From Obelidium mucronatum (taxonomy: Eukaryota; Chytridiomycota; Chytridiomycetes; Chytridiales; Chytriomycetaceae), in contig JAIVFH010000016.1 in assembly GCA_025765595.1 (NCBI GenBank), positions 333,501 through 397,500 on the forward strand: a stretch of DNA of 64,000 nucleotides, given 5' to 3'. Below are positions 57,201-64,000 of the stretch, in pieces. Each line of letters starts with the position of its first letter. The first letter of the stretch is position 1. A model generated the notes under the pieces. The model saw only the letters and a program-made list of their open reading frames with translations. It ran no database searches and was not told where the DNA came from. A program made the position numbers and the translations under genes.

Positions 57201-60200
57201 GTGCTAAAGTTGACCACCCAAACACGAAAAAGCAAGTTTCGGTTTTGCGTGCAGCTGTGGACTCTGGCTCAGAGGAAATTTTGACTTTAGTTCTTGAAGC
57301 CGGTGCCCTTTTGGATAACGAAGAGCCGACAAACAGGATGACTCCTCTATTGAAGGCAATTCATCAAAAGGCCGATGCTTTGGTGTCGAAGTTGATTGCT
57401 GCTGGTGTCAACTTGAACAGACGGTCTATTTACGAATTGACTGGAAAAGATGGAAAGAAGGAAAAAGTTCAAATGCCTCCTGTTATTTTGGCCTATGCAT
57501 CTCCTAAGATTTTCAAGGTTGAGTAATTGTTAAAATCTCATTTTTTTTAACAGGTTATTTGGTTATTTTGTAGATCCTTGTTGCTGCTGGAGTGGACGTT
57601 AATGCCAAGCACCCTCTTACTGGACGCTCTTGTTTGATGGAAGCTATGGACAAATCTTCAAAGGAAGATATTATCCTGTTGCTTAACAATGGGGCCGATG
57701 TCAATGTTGTCGACGCTAAACATGAGCAAACATCTTTCCAATGGGGTGTTCTCCAAAGCATTTCTCCATTCAAGGTATGCATTATTGACTCATTGAAATA
57801 TTCGGCTGATGCTATTTTTACTTCAGGAGCTTTCGCCTGACTTTGCACAATACAAGCCAGATGTTTCATCTGCAAACACCAAAACAGGTTGGACCCTGTT
57901 GGATCATGCAATTAATAAGTCCGACAATGCGATGATCAAAAAACTTTTGGCTTTGGGTGCCAATCCAAATTCACGGTCACTTCCTTCTGTCAACCCCAAC
58001 TCAATGACCTCTCTCATGTTTGCAATTCAAGCCAACAAAGCAAACACTGTCAAGACGTTAATTGAAGAAAGTCAGCCATCTTCAAGAGTCGATCTTGATG
58101 CTACCGACAACAGGGGCCGCAATGCAATCCATTACATTGTTTGTCCGTATGACGGAGCCTCTTTTGAAAACGTTGACTTGCTCAAGTATTTGCATCAACG
58201 TGGATCTTCCATCGATCTTCAAGACCGTTCGGGTCATCGACCAATCGATTATACGTCACAATCTGCCAGTCGCACACTGGCTGACGCTTTGCGCGAGTTG
58301 GGATCCCCACCAGCATCTGTGGCTGACGCACAATCCGATGAAACCATGCGCGATGTGATCGAACCGTTTTCAAACATTGAAGCAGATGCGATTTTGGAGC
58401 GTGCCCGACTTGAATTGGTCAGTGAAAAGGAAGAAGAGGACAAATTGCACAAAGAAGCAGAAAAGAGAAAAGTTGACGTGAACGTTATTCGTACCGAACG
58501 CAAAAAGAAAGAATGGATCAAGGTCAATCCAAGTGCGGACGTCGATCCTCTCCAAGTCAGGGTTTTGTTTGAAGGGGATGGGATTGAAGAGTACAAGCCA
58601 TACAATGTCCTACTTCACAAGTGCGATGTATCTCGAGGAATTTACGGTGAAAACAAGTTCTACATCATGCAAAGTATGTACATGTGGGTTGTTTTTCAGT
58701 CAAATACTAACGAAACGCATTTCAGTTTTGTACAATCATCTACAGGACATTCACTTCCTTTTCAACAAGTGGGGAGATTCATCCATCCTTCGTACTAACG
58801 GTCGCAATTATGATTACGGGCAATTCCAGAAAACCCCTTTCAACACCAAGGAAGAATGCATTAAAGAATTCAAGAAGGTCTTCAAGTCCAAGACTGGTAA
58901 TGAATGGGACAGTGACTTTGTTGAAAAGCCAGGAAAATACGCACTCGTTAAAACCAACAAGAAGCGCAGTATTACAGTCAAGCCAATTGACTATAATGGA
59001 GTACCCGCTTCTACACTGCCTTCTACTGTAGGAGAAGTATTGAGAATGTTCCTGCATGTTGCTTCCTTGAAGTCATCAGGGTCTTCAAGCGATCTCGCTC
59101 TTCCATTTGATGGTGTTTTGGATGCAGGAGTCGTAAACTCTGCCTACGACATTCTCCTTACGATTCGTCAAACGTTTAAGGAAATGGACGCCAAGACTAA
59201 GGACACTACCACCATCCCCAGCGCGAAAGAGCTCTTGGCACTGCGTGAAAAGCTGGTTATTCTGTCCACTGATTATTACCGTCTTCTCCCCACTCGCGAG
59301 GGCCAAAAGGGCCTTAAACCAATCTTGACAGCGGAAGATCTCAGTACGGAGATGATTCGAGTCAACAACTTGCGATACTACGACACGAGTCTTATGCTCA
59401 TGTTTGCAGCCAACCACAACAGATTGATTCACAACCCTGTGGATTACACTTGTGCTGCCTTGAAGAGCCATATATCGCCTCTTTTGGATGGCCATGAGAA
59501 GGACTTGATCAAAAAGTGGATTGCTCAATCTAACAAGGAGGGAATCGATATTTTGAATATTTTGAAAGTTGATCGTGATGGTGAAGCGGAGGCGTTTGAG
59601 GGACATCATGGAAATAAGAAGTTGTTGTTCCATGGTTCGAAAATGTCGAACATGTTGGGTATTTTGAAGCATGGTCTTCAAGTCGCACCCGTCGAGGCGC
59701 CTGTCTCAGGGTATATGTTTGGAAAAGGTGCGGCACTCTTCTTCTTTTATTTTTTTTATTTTTATTTTTTTATTTTTTTTTTTTTTTTTCATATTTTTAT
59801 TTTTTTTATTTTTTTATTAACTAACACAAATAACAATTCAGGTATCTACTTTGCAGACGTGTTTGCAAAATCATGGGGCTACGTTCACGACCACATTGGC
59901 ACCGACGACACCCGCGCTTACGGATGCATGTTCATCTGCGAAGTCGCTCTGGGTGAAACCCACGACTTGGAAGAAAGCGACTCGACTCTTGAAACCGCCA
60001 AGCCCGGCACATCCAGCACCAAAGGGCTCGGCCGAAACGTACCCGCCCCAGAAGGCGACATTACGCTGTTGAATGAAAACATCAAACTCCCGCTCGGATC
60101 CCTTTCAACGGCCCCACTCCGAAAGGACCCAGAAACCAACAAGGAAATCGAACGCGTCTTGAATTACAATGAGTACATTGTTTACAACCCTGCGCAAGTC

Positions 60201-60853
60201 AAAATCAAGTATTTGCTTGTTTTGCGTGATAGCACAATGTGTCATCTTTGTTCCTCGGAAGATGGGTTGAAGCCGTGTTCTGAATACAGCGCAACATACG
60301 AGCGTTATTCGGACTTGCCCAAGAAACTGGCTTTTGAATCGGAAATTGTTTCGGTGCTCTTGCAAAAGAATGGGTTGTCTGGCAAGGATCTTTGGAACCG
60401 GGATTTGGAAGCAAAGATTATTGGCAAAAAGTTGTTTGAAAAGAGATGGAAACCGAGCACAAGTTTGACGTTGGATGCGAAAATTTGTAAATGCTGTGCG
60501 GACTGGATGATGACGGACTTGATGGAAGAATACTTTGAAGAGAATAGGGGCCTTGTTCTTGGTGGGTTGACGATTTTTTTTTCTTTTTGTTTTTGTGGGG
60601 TTGAATCAATCTTTAACTATTTTTTTCAGAGGATTTGTTGAACCGTGAAAACTGCTGGTATGGCCGAGAATGCACAACGCAAGCAGAAGACAGCTCTCAC
60701 GCACAAAAGTACAATCATTTTTGTGACAAGAAGGTGCAGGAAAAGGCGATTGAGGAAACAGAGAAGACTGAGGAGGAAAATGAATCGGAGGACGGTAGCG
60801 AAGAGGACGACGAAGACGACGAAGACGGAAGCGAAATGGACGAGGACGAATAA
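51277..60853 (+). CDS. Giant ankyrin-repeat / WGR / PARP protein with C-terminal PBZ-like zinc finger
   Basis: Twelve exons: 51277-51417, 51470-52097, 52159-53328, 53379-53786, 53841-54571, 54622-55367, 55435-57517, 57574-57774, 57827-58673, 58726-59727, 59842-60561, 60630-60853; 2966 aa. The first ~320 residues are basic/acidic and disordered (RRSSRRLA, KKKRGRKPKPKTA), with likely nuclear signals. About 1900 residues of ankyrin repeats follow (for example GYTALHFAAGHGHLEVVQTL, GRTPLIHAVKNGHFELVV). A WGR domain (about 2270-2380) has YNVLLHKCDVSRGIYG and LFNKWG. The helical regulatory and catalytic domains then show the H-Y-E triad: FHGSKMSN, GKGIYFADVFAKSWGYV (rejoined) and NEYIVYNPAQVKIKYL. 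A Cys-rich tail and a PBZ-like finger (CWYGREC, then H-x5-H) end it. It should ADP-ribosylate nuclear targets after DNA damage. Confidence 0.92.
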
Positions 60854-61247
60854 TGAGAGAAATCGATTGTTTTTTTTTAAAGCTGTTATTTTTTTTTGTT
60901 TCGCATCATTAACCTCTGTTTGTTACGGTAACAAAAAAAAAATCTTTTCTCCCAAATTTTTTAAAAATTGACCAGTAAAAAGAAACAAAACCTCCAAATT
61001 GAAATCCGACTTGTAATGAAATTTCGCATGTGGGATTTTGGATTGATTTGATTGATTGATTGGCTCGTGCTGCCAGGACGAAACTGACGAAATGAGGCTG
61101 AAACTGAATTTTTGAAAACTTTTGATGATTCTTGAAATGACAATTTCTCAAGGGTCAACAACTCGTGAACGAACCAAAAAAAATCATTGATAAACTCATT
61201 TTCAATAGACCGTATCATCAATACCAGCAACCCCCCCTCTAATCCAA
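60854..61247. other. Intergenic region
   Basis: A/T-rich with poly-T/A runs. It could hide a signal-peptide exon of the next gene: the frame ATG AGA GAA ATC GAT TGT at 60853 gives a short hydrophobic peptide, but no convincing donor was found. Otherwise nothing is supported. Confidence 0.4.
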
Positions 61248-63845
61248 ATGGCAAAGTGCTTCACTATCCAGCCGACAACCACAACTTTCGTCGATTTCGT
61301 TGGATACCAACTTCTGACAGATGCTGCAGCAGGTATATCAGATACACACTCGATGGACGCATTTCTTGAAGCAAGATTCGATACCAACCCTGGATACATT
61401 GCTGGATTCAGGTAATAAAACGAAAAGAAAACCCTCGTTGGGTACTAAAATTTAGTATGCAGAGAATTCTATGATTGCCCAAACTGGAACGGCCACAACC
61501 AAAGATACCACCTCACATTCTACCAATCCATGCTCATTTCCGCTGCTTCCAACAGCCCCAACAATACATGCAACCCTCCCACAACATCGCGCTTGAATCC
61601 ACCAACCAGCATCTGCCAATCCAGCTGCACCAAAGCCATCGCCAGTCTCCAAGCCATTTTGAATAATCCGTCGTTTTGTAACCAGACACCGACTGCGGCT
61701 GTATTGGCAACGCGGCAGGCCAGTGTGGCGTCGTACCAGCAAATCTGTAGTGCGTTGCCTGTGGATACAAAGGCTTGTTTGACGTCTGTCGCGTTGGAGA
61801 GGCCGTGTGGGTTTCTGAATCAGGAGGATACAGTCGCGTATTGTAGTGGTGTTGCTGCTACTGCTGCTGGTGCTGGTACTGGTGGTGTTACGGGGTCTGC
61901 TGTTTCTGATTCTTGCTGTGTTGGTGTGAACTTGTTGAAACCGTTGAATACTACAATGATTGCTGGGGTTGCTGCTGCTGGAGCTGCTGTTGTATGCTTG
62001 TTGGTGGTATTTGCTTGTAGCCGGTTGGGCTGGTGTAGTAGACGACAGAAGCAGCTGCCAGCATACGACGACCAACAAGACGATGTTGAAAAACTGATTC
62101 CCAGTAAGAAGAAGAAGAAGGACTCTAAATCCCATGGGCTTGTTGTCAAGAGCGGGTTTTTGGGGGGAGCGTCCTTGTCTACATCGTCTCCCAGTGGTAG
62201 CAGTCCAGTGAGTCCGCAAGATGTATTTCGCGCCGCCAACCGCAAAAGCCGACATGATGGTGCACATGTGCCGATTCGGGAGACTAGACTCTTGAGTCCA
62301 ACATGTCCTTCGGAGTCCCCTCCGTCCCTTGTAACTGTTGTTGTTTCTACTAGCGACATGGGTATCATGTCGCCGACAGCATCAGCAAGGAAGGAAGGGG
62401 GACTGCCACCACCAAGACGCAGTGAAAGTGGAAGATTCCAGCTGCCAACCGATTTAACAACCAACAACAACAACAACAACACCAACAACAACACCAACAA
62501 TGGGCAACCTAAAAGATCTCTTGATGTCCCAAGGAATTCAAGAAAGTACTCTGTTGATAACGCTCCACCACGAACATCCTCGTCCTCTGACGGGCCCAGT
62601 GTGATGTTACCATCGCGACGGAGCGAAGAGGGAGGATCCAAGATGAGAGCAACAACAGCTTCTTCTGCTTTGAATCCAAGTGGAAAACCTGGACCACCGA
62701 TGCGACGAAGCGTCTTTATTCCTCCTCGCCAACCGCGCCGGTTGTCCCGGGAATTGGCCATCCCTCCTCCCAAAGACACAGCCACGGAACCTGTAGCGGC
62801 TGTAAGCATCAGCAATCAAAGGGGTGGTAGTACCAACAATGCTAGTGTCACTGGTTCAACGGAATCACAGGCTTTAGCACCAGTAGTGGCATCATCTTCC
62901 GAGAGCGGTACCATCATCAGGTCCAACATTGTCAATCTTTACTTTGACGGAACATGCGAGCGCAAGCGGCAGCGTGATGGTGATGATGGTGATGATGATG
63001 ATGAGGAAGACGATGACGAGAATCGTCCTAGTATTGTCCTCACACCCACTGCCAAAACCATGAACAAGCTTCTGGCCAATGATAACATCAAAACCAATAA
63101 CGTGCTACCCGTGCCCATGTCAGTGTATTCCGAGTCTCCAACGGATATTCCAGGATTGGGAGAACTACTGCATGAAAACAAGGACAGTTTGCGAGAAACG
63201 TCCACGTCCATGGCAACGACAACGGATTTGGGTCGCAGCAACCATTGGTCACTTTCATCTTCAAAATCAGGAACCACTACAGTTACAGCTACTACTACTA
63301 ATACTACTACTACAACTACTGCTGCAAGTGGGGACGATGTTCAAGCTATTCCTGGTGTAACAAGCGATGCCAAATTCTGGAAAGCCGTTTCAAAGGCTGG
63401 AGGATCTCTTAGAAGGAGACAGCAGACGGCTAAACAACAGGAGAACAAGACTAGCTATATAGAGTCAGAGAATGACTACAAGTCCGTTAGTCAAGCTGCC
63501 CCATCATCGTCATCATCAAATTCATATCTTGAATCCAGTTACTCTTCTTCGGAAGAAGAAGAAGGAGAATCAACACCACAAACCGTCTTGTTTAAAGTGA
63601 AAGTTGTGCATTCGTACAGTGCCGAAATGGACGATGAGATTAGTCTAAAAATTGGCGACGTTCTTGATGTTGTTGAGTTTTTTGATGACGGGTGGGCGTA
63701 TGGATTGTTTTGCGGGAATGATGGTGGATCATCATTGGAAGGAGCATTTCCCCTAGCATGTGTGATTCCGTTTGAAAGCGATTCTGATGGGCGAGTGTCT
63801 GCGATGGCAGAATCGGTCAAGAAGCGAACAAGCAGTCTCTTTTGA
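61248..63845 (+). CDS. Single-pass membrane protein with Cys-rich ectodomain and C-terminal SH3 domain
   Basis: Two exons (61248-61411, 61463-63845; intron 61412-61462) give 848 aa. The ectodomain is Cys-rich (FYDCPNWNG, CQSSCTKAIASL, CSALPVDTKACL, CCVGVNLL). One membrane helix follows (IAGVAAAGAAVVCLLVVFAC) with basic residues after it. A long Ser/Asn/Pro-rich cytosolic tail leads to an SH3 domain at the C-terminus (VKVVHSYSAEMDDEISLKIG, DDGWAYGLF, GAFPLACV). The layout recalls fungal Fus1/Sho1-type scaffolds that tie surface sensing to actin or MAPK signalling, but sequence identity is not claimed. No signal peptide is seen from this ATG, so an upstream exon may be missing. Confidence 0.8.
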
Positions 63846-63888
63846 ACAATTAAAACATAAATAATAAAGAAAGAAAGAATAGAAAAAA

Positions 63889-64000
63889 ATGGGTCGAGAC
63901 ACAGCGCGAAAGCAGGACGCAGACACCAACACGGCGGCGTTCGCGCAGTCGCTCGTCCGCGACCGCATGCGCTCGTTCTGGCACGGCGCGCCGCTGACGG
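63889..64000 (+). CDS. 5' end of a GC-rich gene, cut by the window edge
   Basis: ATG at 63889 opens 37 codons with strong G/C third positions (MGRDTARKQDADTNTAAF, then AQSLVRDRMRSFWHGAPLT). There is no stop before the edge. The GC-rich start resembles the 5' blocks of the SNF2, chitin synthase and kinase-like genes. The product cannot be named. Confidence 0.5.
   Translation, partial: MGRDTARKQDADTNTAAFAQSLVRDRMRSFWHGAPLT

Overview
The window is nuclear DNA from a fungus, most likely a zoosporic (chytrid-type) one. Genes are split by many short GT-AG introns, mostly 48-120 nt, some with TACTAAC-like branch sites. A division-II chitin synthase and Zn2Cys6 transcription factor chemistry are fungal. 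A CFAP210-like flagellar microtubule inner protein implies a motile, flagellated stage. I assigned 21 complete protein genes and one gene cut by the right edge. Gene models were joined by hand from splice sites; in every model the summed exon length is a multiple of three and family motifs rejoin across the junctions.

Layout. 174-8702 (minus): a secreted metallophosphoesterase, CFAP210, an unknown coiled-coil protein, and the rRNA pseudouridine methyltransferase EMG1/NEP1. 8881-11546 (plus): a cyclic-nucleotide-gated-type channel with an unusual pore. 11620-15887 (minus): an ABCC transporter. 16201-20615: three unrecognised proteins, one of them secreted, with nine copies of a basic LLGSRRVSR-like motif. 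21224-26668 (plus): a 7TM receptor-like protein and a UBA-SNF2-RING remodeller. 26858-29845: a transcription factor with two Zn2Cys6 clusters and an unknown protein. 30053-38334 (plus): an M13 metallopeptidase and a chitin synthase. 39040-47270 (minus): a hybrid histidine kinase with a degenerate kinase core and two intact receiver domains, then a protein with two cyclic-nucleotide-binding domains. 47390-51124 (plus): eIF2A and an ER cyclophilin. 51277-60853 (plus): a very large ankyrin-WGR-PARP protein ending in a PBZ-like zinc finger. 61248-64000 (plus): a membrane protein with an SH3 tail and the 5' end of a GC-rich gene.

Themes. Signalling genes (CNG-type channel, double CNBD protein, pseudo-histidine kinase, 7TM protein) lie among genome-maintenance genes (PARP, SNF2-RING), ribosome and translation genes (EMG1, eIF2A) and cell-surface genes (chitin synthase, M13 peptidase, LLGSRRVSR protein). 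These are independent eukaryotic genes, not operons. Two genome-scale oddities recur: GC-rich blocks confined to the 5' coding part of some genes, and long homopolymer runs (G25, G28, G18, T42, A45) inside introns. No tRNA, rRNA, CRISPR or intact transposon was recognised.
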